The notes: a model not told the origin generated them from the sequence alone. A DNA stretch of 5,292 bases from DASXBA01 sp046729895 (GCA_046729895.1 JBKPHP010000074.1:1-5292), one strand, 5' to 3'; shown: positions 1 through 4,979, numbered from the stretch's first letter. Made by a program: numbers and translations.

Positions 1-438
1 GGCTGGCTCAACTACCACCGGGGCGAGCACCTCTCCGGCCTCCCCGACGAGGCGATCGACGTCTACCTCGAGCACGGCGCCAAGGTGGCGTCGCCGATGG
101 ACCAGTGCCTCATCTTCCGCCACGGCGGAGCGATCAGCCGTGTGCAGGACGACGCCATGGCGGCGAGCTACCGCGAGGCGCCCTACATGTGGCACCCAAT
201 CGCCTGCTGGCAGGACCCGGCGGACACGGAGCGCGAGATCGCCTGGGTGCGGGAGACCTCCGAGGCGCTGCGGCCGTTCACGACGGGCGTCTACCTCAAC
301 TTCGAGCAGGACGAGGGCGAGGAGCACGTGAAGACCGGGTTCAGCAAGGAGAAGTTCCGCAAGCTCACCGAGCTGAAGGCGAAGTACGACCCCGAGAACC
401 TCTTCCGGGTCAACCAGAACATCCCGCCGGCCCACTAG
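1..438 (+). CDS. FAD-linked oxidase, BBE (berberine bridge) C-terminal part, 5' truncated
   Basis: The reading frame is open from base 1 and ends at TAG 436-438, giving the last 145 residues of a protein that starts outside the window. The C-terminus YDPENLFRVNQNIPP is the signature end of the berberine-bridge (BBE) domain, which closes flavoprotein oxidases of the PCMH/FAD_binding_4 type. Other family-like elements are the FRHGGAISRV segment, the W-x-DP-x-D-x-x-x-I-x-W-x-R block around residues 70-80, and TTGVYLNF near residue 100. These enzymes carry out two-electron, O2-linked oxidations of alcohols, sugars or alkaloid-like metabolites with a covalently bound flavin. The N-terminal FAD domain, including any His or Cys flavin attachment site, is off the window, so the substrate cannot be guessed. 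The gene converges on the SDR gene with only 6 bases between stop codons. Family assignment is confident; specific activity is unknown. Confidence 0.88.
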   Translation, partial: GWLNYHRGEHLSGLPDEAIDVYLEHGAKVASPMDQCLIFRHGGAISRVQDDAMAASYREAPYMWHPIACWQDPADTEREIAWVRETSEALRPFTTGVYLNFEQDEGEEHVKTGFSKEKFRKLTELKAKYDPENLFRVNQNIPPAH

Positions 439-480
439 CGCGAGCTAGGAGGCGCCCAGTACGGCGCTCATCGCTAGTGG
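432..480. repeat. Nested inverted repeats across two convergent stop codons
   Basis: CCACTAGCG at 432-440 is the exact reverse complement of CGCTAGTGG at 472-480, a 9-bp stem with a 31-nt loop. Nested in it is CTAGC-GCGA-GCTAG (435-448), a 5-bp stem with a GNRA-type loop that contains the TAG of the oxidase gene (436-438) and the TAG of the SDR gene (447-445). The two helices share bases and cannot form together. There is no T-tract on either side, so action as a bidirectional terminator is only inferred from the position between convergent genes. The 472-480 arm lies within the SDR coding region. Confidence 0.4.
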
Positions 481-1320
481 TGTCACCCTCAGGGACTCGG
501 CGTCGGCTGTCCCGCGAGGAGTGGTCATCGGCTCCCCCATCAGCTCGGCCTCCTCCCAGGTCGCGAACACGGCCGGCCCCACCAGGCGTTCCAGCGAGCG
601 AAGCGAGAGCCGCACCAGCGGCAGCGGAACGTGCACGAGCGGGCGGCGACGGCCGATCGAGCGCAGCGCGGTGCGGACCATGACGTCATAACTGAGCGAC
701 TCCGGGCCCGCCAGCTCGTAGCTCTCCCCTGCGCCCGGGTGGTCCAGCGCCGAGAGCACGCAGTCCGCCACGTCCTCCGCCCAGATCGGCTGGTAGAGCG
801 CCTGCCCGGAGCCCGATATCGGCACACAGGGCAGCCAGGAGACGCGCTCCAGCAGCGTCAGCCAGGGGTCGCCGGGCGAGTACATGATCGACGGCGCGAA
901 GACGGTCGTCTCGAGCGAGGACCCCTCCACGGCCTCCTGGGCGAGCGCCTTGGCGCGGAAGAAGCGGGTCCGGGAGTGGTGGCTGGCGCCCATCGTCGAG
1001 AAGAAGACGAAGCGGCGAGCGCCCGAGCGCTCGGCGGTCCGCACCAGGCGAAGCGTGGCCACCGCGTTCAGCTCCTCGATCGAGCCGTGGGGCTGGTCGC
1101 GGGTCGACGCCCCCAGGTGGAGGATCGTGTCCACTCCCCGGAGGGCGTTGCGGAACGAAGCCGGGTTGGCCAGGTCCCCCAGCGCTATCTGCACACGCAC
1201 CCGCTGGTCGCCCAGCCGGCGGGGATCCCGGACCAGGCAGCGCACCGGCGTGGGTCTGGCCGTCAGACGCCGCAGCAGCGCCGAGCCCACGGTGCCCGTA
1301 GCCCCCGTGAGGAGGATCAC
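445..1320 (-). CDS. NAD(P)-binding atypical SDR, NDUFA9/NmrA-like
   Basis: This 291-residue protein is a Rossmann-fold oxidoreductase or NAD(P)-sensor of the atypical short-chain dehydrogenase group. The N-terminus MILLTGATGTVGSALLRRL carries the nucleotide-binding TGATGxxG motif (residues 5-12). It is followed by a VRDP segment after beta-2 (residues 30-33), GDL (48-50), DTILHLGA (64-71) and FVFFSTMGAS (104-113). The usual YxxxK active-site pair reads F120-F-R-A-K124, so Lys is kept but Tyr is Phe. This makes classical SDR catalysis doubtful, although such changes are common in NmrA/NDUFA9-like proteins. The start is a GTG: no ATG lies between it and the upstream in-frame stop, and the glycine motif follows as expected. 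No clear Shine-Dalgarno box is seen. The GTG overlaps the stop of a possible 29-codon frame (GTGA), which suggests translational coupling within the leftward operon behind the methyltransferase. Substrate is unknown. Confidence 0.88.
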   Translation of the reverse strand: MILLTGATGTVGSALLRRLTARPTPVRCLVRDPRRLGDQRVRVQIALGDLANPASFRNALRGVDTILHLGASTRDQPHGSIEELNAVATLRLVRTAERSGARRFVFFSTMGASHHSRTRFFRAKALAQEAVEGSSLETTVFAPSIMYSPGDPWLTLLERVSWLPCVPISGSGQALYQPIWAEDVADCVLSALDHPGAGESYELAGPESLSYDVMVRTALRSIGRRRPLVHVPLPLVRLSLRSLERLVGPAVFATWEEAELMGEPMTTPRGTADAESLRVTPLAMSAVLGAS

Positions 1321-1406
1321 CTGGCGCCCAGCGCCGCGCTGCCGAGGAGCTGGTCGAACCCGGCCGTGAAGAGGTTCTGTGCGTCTACGGCGCCCTCGAC
1401 GGTCAC
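1317..1406 (-). CDS. Possible 29-residue microprotein between methyltransferase and SDR
   Basis: After the methyltransferase stop (1426) a leftward GTG at 1406 opens a frame of 29 codons ending in TGA at 1319-1317. The TGA shares the GTGA overlap with the SDR start. The translation begins (M)TVEGAVDAQNLFTAGFD and ends QLLGSAALGAR. By my count 27 of 29 codons end in G or C, matching the coding bias of the neighbours. The same DNA read in the SDR frame upstream of its GTG gives an Arg/Pro-rich string typical of non-coding frames. An AGG lies 10 bases upstream of the GTG, a weak ribosome site. The peptide looks like a short amphipathic helix, with no signal peptide or Cys. It could be a real small protein, a leader whose translation feeds ribosomes to the SDR start, or a remnant of a longer gene. 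I do not recognise any family. Confidence 0.4.
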   Translation of the reverse strand: MTVEGAVDAQNLFTAGFDQLLGSAALGAR

Positions 1407-1425
1407 GGCGCGGCAGCCTAAACGG

Positions 1426-2421
1426 TCAGGCCCGGCCGACGATCACGATCCGCCAGGGGGAGCGCTCGTTGCGGTACACGCGCACGGCCTCGAAACCAGC
1501 CTCCTTCAGCCAGCTGGCGATCTCTGCGCGAGAGAAGTTGCGGCCGTGGCTCCAGGCGTAGAACAGCAGGCCGGAAAGCGCCCCGTGGCGAGGCACGTCC
1601 TCCCCCCGCTCGGGGCGCTCGGAGTCCCCCACCACGAGGCACCCCCCTGGCCGCAGTGCCGCACGGGCCATCCCCACGAGCTCGCGGTCACGCTCCTCCG
1701 GAAGGTGATGGACGAGGTTGAACACCGAGACCACGTCCAGGTCCTCGCCCAGCCCGCGCTCGAAGACATCGCCGTCCACGAACGAGACCCGGTCGGCAAA
1801 GCCCTCCTCGGCCACGATGTCGCGGCCCACCGCCGCGGCCGGCGGAAGGTCGAGCACGGTCGCGTGCAGTGAGGGGTGGCGCCGGCACATCGCCATGGCG
1901 AAGGCCCCGTGACCGCCGGCAACGTCGACCAGCTCGCGGGGCGAATCGACGGGGACGAATGCTGCGTTGGCGTCCTGCTCGGCGCGGGAGATCTCGAACA
2001 GGCCGCGTACGTAGGCCCGCCAGCGCTTCGGGTCGCGGCGCTCCTCGTGCATCGCATAGGCGCGGCCGTCGCGGAGCGCCTGGGGCAGCATCGTCAGCAC
2101 CTCCCAGTGGAGGTCGCCCTGCGCCCCGATGAAGGTGGCGATGGTTTCGGGCGAGGACCGCACCAGCAACCGCTCACTCACCGGGGCGTTCCGGAGGCGG
2201 CCCCCGGCGGGCTCGAGGTAGCCGAGGGCCAAGAGCGCCGTGGCGAGCGACTCCGCGCCCAGACGATCGAGGCCAAGCCGATCGGCCAGCTCGGCCGGAG
2301 AGGCCTCGCGCTCATGGAGGGCGTCGAAGACTCCGAGCGTGACGGCATCGATCAGCGCCCGGCCCGCGATCGGCCCGGTGAAGCCGTCCACAAAGGGATC
2401 GGGCTCGGGCGCCGTTGTCAC
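1426..2421 (-). CDS. SAM-dependent O-methyltransferase-like protein (Methyltransf_2 type)
   Basis: The 331-residue protein has the two-part layout of acetylserotonin/hydroxyneurosporene-type O-methyltransferases. Residues about 12-95 form a helical, winged-helix dimerisation domain (DAVTLGVFDALHEREASPAE, followed by a LADRLG and LLALGYLE pattern). Residues about 160-330 form a class I SAM-binding fold: motif I VDVAGGHGAFA (165-175), the acidic end of beta-2 in VLDLPPA (D191), DGD (216-218), and the post-III LRPGGCLVVGDSE. The region NLVHHLPEERD (235-245) corresponds to the Leu-His-x-Trp-x-Asp catalytic-base segment of the family; His is present but the Trp is not. It probably methylates a hydroxyl on a small aromatic or isoprenoid-like metabolite; the substrate is not deducible. 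GTG at 2421 is the only plausible start after the upstream in-frame TGA, and no Shine-Dalgarno box precedes it. A strong hairpin ends 12 bases upstream. It appears to be the first gene of the leftward operon. Confidence 0.88.
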   Translation of the reverse strand: MTTAPEPDPFVDGFTGPIAGRALIDAVTLGVFDALHEREASPAELADRLGLDRLGAESLATALLALGYLEPAGGRLRNAPVSERLLVRSSPETIATFIGAQGDLHWEVLTMLPQALRDGRAYAMHEERRDPKRWRAYVRGLFEISRAEQDANAAFVPVDSPRELVDVAGGHGAFAMAMCRRHPSLHATVLDLPPAAAVGRDIVAEEGFADRVSFVDGDVFERGLGEDLDVVSVFNLVHHLPEERDRELVGMARAALRPGGCLVVGDSERPERGEDVPRHGALSGLLFYAWSHGRNFSRAEIASWLKEAGFEAVRVYRNERSPWRIVIVGRA

Positions 2422-2433
2422 GCGGGTCAGACT

Positions 2434-2464
2434 ACGGCGCGGCCTTTCCGACTGGCCGCGCCGT
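2434..2464 (-). promoter_or_regulatory. 11-bp perfect stem-loop just upstream of methyltransferase start
   Basis: ACGGCGCGGCC (2434-2444) and GGCCGCGCCGT (2454-2464) are perfect reverse complements separated by 9 bases. The stem has 10 G-C pairs out of 11 and ends 12 bases upstream of the GTG at 2421. In the leftward transcript it would fold in the 5' leader next to the initiation region, where it could limit ribosome loading. As DNA it could be an operator. No T-run follows, so an intrinsic attenuator is unlikely. The structure is directly visible; the function is inference. Confidence 0.55.
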
Positions 2465-2497
2465 CACGAACCTCGGGACATCCTTCCTGTGTCGGCC

Positions 2498-2548
2498 GCG
2501 GGGGTACCCGCTTGGGGGAATCGCCCCCGCGCGATACTTCGGCCGGCC
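2498..2548. repeat. Cluster of palindromes in divergent intergenic region
   Basis: Three further dyads lie between the methyltransferase and fdxA. GGGTACCC (2502-2509) sits inside a GCGGG/CCCGC frame (2498-2511). GGGGG-AATCG-CCCCC spans 2514-2528. GGCCGGCC (2541-2548) is a perfect 8-bp palindrome ending 6 bases before the TAAAAT box of the proposed fdxA promoter. They could be regulator sites or RNA hairpins. In 70% or higher GC DNA some short G/C palindromes arise by chance, so only their density and placement are suggestive. Confidence 0.35.
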
Positions 2549-2554
2549 TCCGAG

Positions 2555-2560
2555 TAAAAT
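2555..2560 (+). promoter_or_regulatory. Candidate -10 box for fdxA
   Basis: TAAAAT is a 5/6 match to TATAAT and stands out as an A/T island in G/C-rich DNA, 55 bases before the ATG of fdxA. No good -35 box is present at 16-18 bases upstream (2531-2538 reads GCGATACT). Either the promoter depends on an activator or alternative sigma factor, or the match is fortuitous. Confidence 0.35.
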
Positions 2561-2615
2561 TCCGCGCTCGCCGCCCCGGGGGCGTCGGACACGCCCAACG
2601 AACCTCACCAAGCCA

Positions 2616-2879
2616 ATGGCCTACATCATCGCAGAGCCCTGCATCGGCACGAAGGACAACTCGTGCGTCGAGGTGTGCCCGGTCGACTGCATCCACCCGA
2701 CGCCCGATGAGCCCGACTACGACGAGGTGGAGCAGCTCTACATCGACCCGGAGGAGTGCATCGACTGCGACGCCTGCGTCGAGGCATGTCCCGTCGACGC
2801 CTGCTTCGCGGAGGACCAGCTTCCCGACGAGTGGTCGAAGTACACGGAGATCAACTCCGAGTACTACCAGTCCGGCTGA
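2616..2879 (+). CDS. fdxA: Seven-iron [3Fe-4S][4Fe-4S] ferredoxin
   Basis: This 87-residue acidic, soluble electron carrier starts MAYIIAEPCIG, matching the N-terminus of actinobacterial FdxA proteins. Nine cysteines lie at 9, 17, 21, 25, 48, 51, 54, 58 and 63. By analogy with Azotobacter ferredoxin I, C9, C17 and C58 would hold the [3Fe-4S] cluster, while C21, C48, C51 and C54 hold the [4Fe-4S] cluster. Position 12, where a second CxxC cysteine would sit, is Thr, which fits a 3Fe site. C25 and C63 are the extra, probably non-ligand cysteines. The linker between the clusters is about 10 residues longer than in mycobacterial FdxA and is acidic (PTPDEPDYDEVEQ). The ATG at 2616 is chosen because the conserved start falls there, although the frame is open far upstream. 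No clear Shine-Dalgarno box is seen. The gene converges on mrp. Redox partners are not identifiable here. Confidence 0.93.
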   Translation: MAYIIAEPCIGTKDNSCVEVCPVDCIHPTPDEPDYDEVEQLYIDPEECIDCDACVEACPVDACFAEDQLPDEWSKYTEINSEYYQSG

Positions 2880-2890
2880 GCGGCCAGTCG

Positions 2891-2923
2891 CCGGTCGCCA
2901 GTGACAACGGCGTCACCGGTGGC
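2891..2923. terminator. Possible stem-loop terminator between fdxA and mrp
   Basis: The 74-base gap between the convergent fdxA and mrp stops contains GTGAC (2901-2905) pairing with GTCAC (2912-2916) over a 6-base loop. The stem can extend, after a 3-base bulge, through GCCA/TGGC (2897-2900 with 2920-2923). A competing pairing is CCGGT/ACCGG (2891-2895 with 2915-2919). A 10-bp palindrome GAGCCGGCTC (2946-2955) overlaps the mrp stop codon. There is no T-tract on either strand, so terminator function rests mainly on position. Confidence 0.35.
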
Positions 2924-2953
2924 TCTGTACCTCGATTCCAGGGTAGAGCCGGC

Positions 2954-4099
2954 TCAGGGCGCCATTGGGAGCGCCGTGCCCGTCACCTCGGGCAGCGGCG
3001 GCCCCGACGGCTCCTGCATCACCGGCAGCTCCTGGGGTGTCGCGGCGATGATCCCACGCGCGGTGTGGAACAGCGCCTGAGCGGCGGGCGCGTCCGGGTC
3101 CTCCAGCACCAGCGGCCGTCCCTCGTCGGAGCAGACTCGCAGCTCCTCCTGGAGTGGAATCTTTCCCAACAGGGGAACGTCGAGCCCGTCGGCGAGGAGT
3201 TGGCCGCCCCCCTCGCCGAAGATCGTGAAGCGCTCGCCCCCTGGCGTGGTGAACCCGGACATGTTCTCGACCACCCCCGCGATCTCGAGGTCGAAGCGCA
3301 GGGCGGTCTCGGCCGCTCGCTTGGCGACGTGCTGGGCCGCCGGCTGCGGGGTCGTCACGATCAGGAATCGCGCCTGGGGCAGGAGCTGCGCGAGGGTCAT
3401 CGACACGTCTCCGGTGCCGGGTGGCAGGTCGATGAGCAGGTAGTCGAGCTCGCCCCAGTCGACGTCCTCCAGGAACTGCCGGATCGCCTTGTGCAGCATC
3501 GGGCCGCGCCACGTGATGGCCTGGTCCGGCTCGGATAGGAAGAACTCGATCGAGATCGCCTTGACCCCCCCGATCGCGTCCAGCGGAATGATCTTCCGCT
3601 CTGCCGAGACCTTGGGCCTCCCGTGCACGCCGAGCATGCGCGGTATCGAGTAGCCCCAGACGTCCGCGTCCATGGCCGCCGCGGCGTGCCCCTCGGCCTG
3701 AAGCGCGGCGGCCAGGTTGGCGGTCACCGTGGACTTGCCGACCCCGCCCTTGCCGGAGCCCACGCAGATGATGTTCTTGACCGCTGCGAGCGCGCCCTCC
3801 GGCAACCCTCCCTGGCGGCCGAGCCGCTGCTGGAGGCCCTGCTTCTCCTCCTGGCTGAGGACATCGAATCCGACGGTGACGCGCTGGACGTCTTCCAGTT
3901 CTCCGACGCACTGGACGACCGCCTGCTGGAAGTGGGAGCGAATCGGGCAGCCGGGCGTGGTCAGCGAGACGACCACGTCCACGCGCCCCTGCTCCGGCTG
4001 CTCGATCGAGCGCACCATCCCCAGGGACACGATGTCCTTGCGGAGCTCGGGGTCGATCACGCGCCGCAGGGCGTCCTTGATCTGTTCTTGCGTAGGCAT
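2954..4099 (-). CDS. mrp: Mrp/NBP35-family P-loop ATPase with N-terminal DUF59 domain
   Basis: This 381-residue cytoplasmic ATPase of the MinD/Mrp family is usually regarded as an Fe-S cluster carrier (ApbC/Nbp35). Residues about 4-80 are a DUF59 (MIP18) domain, with IDPELRKDIVSLGMV (15-29) and the conserved cysteine of PGCP (C51). The ATPase domain has the deviant Walker A GKGGVGKS (116-123), MDAD with the switch I aspartate (143-146), and IDLPPGTGD (223-231) as Walker B/switch II. The family's cluster-binding CxxC normally follows the ENMS segment (278-281). Here that place reads FTTPGGERF, and the only cysteines are 51, 64, 112 and 323. This matches my recollection of actinobacterial Mrp proteins and casts doubt on the standard bridging-cluster model. 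The last 28 residues form a Pro-rich tail. The ATG at 4099 fits the usual N-terminus, but no Shine-Dalgarno box is seen. The gene is monocistronic and converges on fdxA. Confidence 0.94.
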   Translation of the reverse strand: MPTQEQIKDALRRVIDPELRKDIVSLGMVRSIEQPEQGRVDVVVSLTTPGCPIRSHFQQAVVQCVGELEDVQRVTVGFDVLSQEEKQGLQQRLGRQGGLPEGALAAVKNIICVGSGKGGVGKSTVTANLAAALQAEGHAAAAMDADVWGYSIPRMLGVHGRPKVSAERKIIPLDAIGGVKAISIEFFLSEPDQAITWRGPMLHKAIRQFLEDVDWGELDYLLIDLPPGTGDVSMTLAQLLPQARFLIVTTPQPAAQHVAKRAAETALRFDLEIAGVVENMSGFTTPGGERFTIFGEGGGQLLADGLDVPLLGKIPLQEELRVCSDEGRPLVLEDPDAPAAQALFHTARGIIAATPQELPVMQEPSGPPLPEVTGTALPMAP

Positions 4100-4204
4100 C
4101 CGAGGTTCGATTGTGGCAAAGCACCGACCCGAGCAGCCGATCGACGCGGGTCCTTGACATTACGGCGGAGACATCGCCGCAAACGTGAGCCCCCTGGCGA
4201 GGGC

Positions 4205-4274
4205 TGTCCCGAAGCGACAACGGTGCCCCCGAAGCGCCGCAGAAACGCCGACGGCGCCCCGAAGGGCGCCGCCG
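4205..4274 (-). repeat. UUCG-type hairpins in the mrp upstream region
   Basis: Read on the minus strand, GGCGCCC-TTCG-GGGCGCC (4270-4253) is a 7-bp stem with a cUUCGg tetraloop, an exceptionally stable RNA hairpin. One more G-C pair (4271/4252) follows, then two pairs beyond a mismatch. A second cUUCGg occurs at 4214-4209, within a TGTC/GACA stem (4219-4205) that has one bulged base. A third TTCG (4233-4230) has only its closing pair. They lie 105-170 bases upstream of the mrp start and downstream of the basic-protein gene. They may terminate that transcript or form part of the mrp leader. No T-run follows. Confidence 0.5.
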
Positions 4275-4300
4275 ACTGAGGGAGGAGAGATACTGCATCA

Positions 4301-4366
4301 CTGCCGGCGCTGGGTAGTCATTGCCGGCAGTCTCACCCCGATCCCGGTCTCTCAGCCGGGTCGGGG
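4301..4366 (-). terminator. Tandem strong hairpins downstream of the Arg-rich protein gene
   Basis: Two stem-loops follow the stop codon of the leftward gene at 4381. The first pairs 4356-4366 with 4336-4347: five pairs, one bulged T (4342) and six more pairs around an 8-base loop, nearly all G-C. The second is CTGCCGGC (4301-4308) with GCCGGCAG (4323-4330), a perfect 8-bp stem with a 14-base loop. An outer CTCACC/GGTGAG pairing (4332-4337 with 4375-4380) could extend the first. Placement directly after the gene suggests transcript ending or 3' protection. Neither is followed by a T-tract, so this is not a canonical intrinsic terminator. Confidence 0.5.
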
Positions 4367-4380
4367 GGAAGCTGGGTGAG

Positions 4381-4968
4381 CTAGGAAGCTCCGCCCACCT
4401 GGTCCTGGACGCGCTGGACGAGCGTTTCCGCCTGGCCCTGCGCCTCGCTCACCTGGCGCTCGACCCCGCGGCGCGCGCTGCGCACCTGACGCTCAGCCTG
4501 GCGGCGGGCCGACTTGACCTGTCGCTCCGCCTCGCGACGGTTGCGGCGCACGAAGCGGGTGGCCTTGTTGCGGCGCTGGCGCAGCTCGCGCTCGACTCGA
4601 GTGCGGGCCCGCGTGGCCCGGCGCACCGCACGGTTGCGACCGGTCGTGCCACGACGCTCGAACCGACGGAGCGTGGTGCTCACCCGCCGCTGGAGCTTGG
4701 AAAGCTCGCGCTCGGCGCTCTCGCGGCTCGTGGTGTAAGGCCGCGCCGCGTCGACCACGGCATCACCCGCCGTGAGGGCCGCGCCGACGGGAATCAGGAC
4801 GACACGCTGAGCCTGCTCCTGAACGACGTCGATCGGCGTCCGCTGGGCCTCGGCGCGGGCCTGGGCGGCCTTGCGCGCGGCCTGGCTGCGACGGGCGGCG
4901 TTGCGCCGGCGCGTCGCGGCAGCCCTGCGGGCTGCAGTCTTCCTTTGGGTCTCGGTCTGGGTAGCCAT
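4381..4968 (-). CDS. Arg/Ala-rich basic coiled-coil protein with tandem 11-residue repeats
   Basis: I do not recognise a named family. The 195-residue protein has three parts. Residues 1-43 are an Ala/Arg-rich, histone-H1-like tail. Residues 44-80 are the only hydrophobic stretch (RVVLIPVGAALTAGDAVV at 55-72). Residues 81-195 are strongly charged helix, including seven tandem undecads at 112-188 with the pattern x-x-(A/V)-E-R-x-V-x-x-A-R, clearest at 145-177. There are no Cys or catalytic motifs and no secretion signal. The hydrophobic segment followed by an E/R-K-L-Q helix recalls the layout of mycobacterial HbhA and phasin-like proteins, but with the basic tail at the N-terminus. Roles in binding nucleic acid, glycan or storage-granule surfaces are all guesses. 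ATG 4968 is chosen over an in-frame TTG at 4977 because AAGGAG (4985-4980) is 11 bases from the ATG but only 2 from the TTG. It has its own promoter and tandem 3' hairpins, so is probably monocistronic. Confidence 0.75.
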   Translation of the reverse strand: MATQTETQRKTAARRAAATRRRNAARRSQAARKAAQARAEAQRTPIDVVQEQAQRVVLIPVGAALTAGDAVVDAARPYTTSRESAERELSKLQRRVSTTLRRFERRGTTGRNRAVRRATRARTRVERELRQRRNKATRFVRRNRREAERQVKSARRQAERQVRSARRGVERQVSEAQGQAETLVQRVQDQVGGAS

Positions 4969-4979
4969 GTTTCTCAACT

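Noticed and set aside
631..1872. A 413-codon rightward open frame antisense to the SDR and methyltransferase genes
   Set aside because: Its translation is a low-complexity mix rich in Arg, Ala, His and Gly with no motif. It is the expected antisense shadow of genes with a strong third-position G/C bias, and the two opposite genes carry clear family motifs.
2415..2615. A 67-codon upstream extension of the ferredoxin frame
   Set aside because: It runs through the divergent palindromes and the TAAAAT box, has Arg/Pro-rich composition, and family members start at MAYIIAEPC or its equivalent.
1876..2904. A 342-codon rightward frame spanning the methyltransferase antisense strand, the divergent region and fdxA
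   Set aside because: It crosses the divergent regulatory region and the well-supported fdxA in another frame; the composition is Arg/Ser/Thr-rich noise.
4154..4159. Perfect TTGACA -35 box on the plus strand
   Set aside because: No -10-like box at 16-18 bases downstream (4177-4182 reads CCGCAA) and no rightward gene follows it.
2913..4301. A 462-codon leftward open frame overlapping mrp in another frame
   Set aside because: It is longer than mrp itself, but its translation is Arg/Gly/Pro-rich and motif-free, while the overlapping mrp frame has DUF59, Walker A and Walker B motifs.
4405..4635. 33-base periodic DNA repeats as a possible CRISPR or minisatellite
   Set aside because: The period is exactly 11 codons, the repeats are in frame and diverge mostly while keeping amino-acid class, and there are no unique spacers, so they are explained by the protein repeat.
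4969..4977. In-frame TTG at 4977 as an alternative start of the basic protein
   Set aside because: Only 2 bases separate it from the AAGGAG box, too close for initiation; the ATG at 4968 is at a workable distance.
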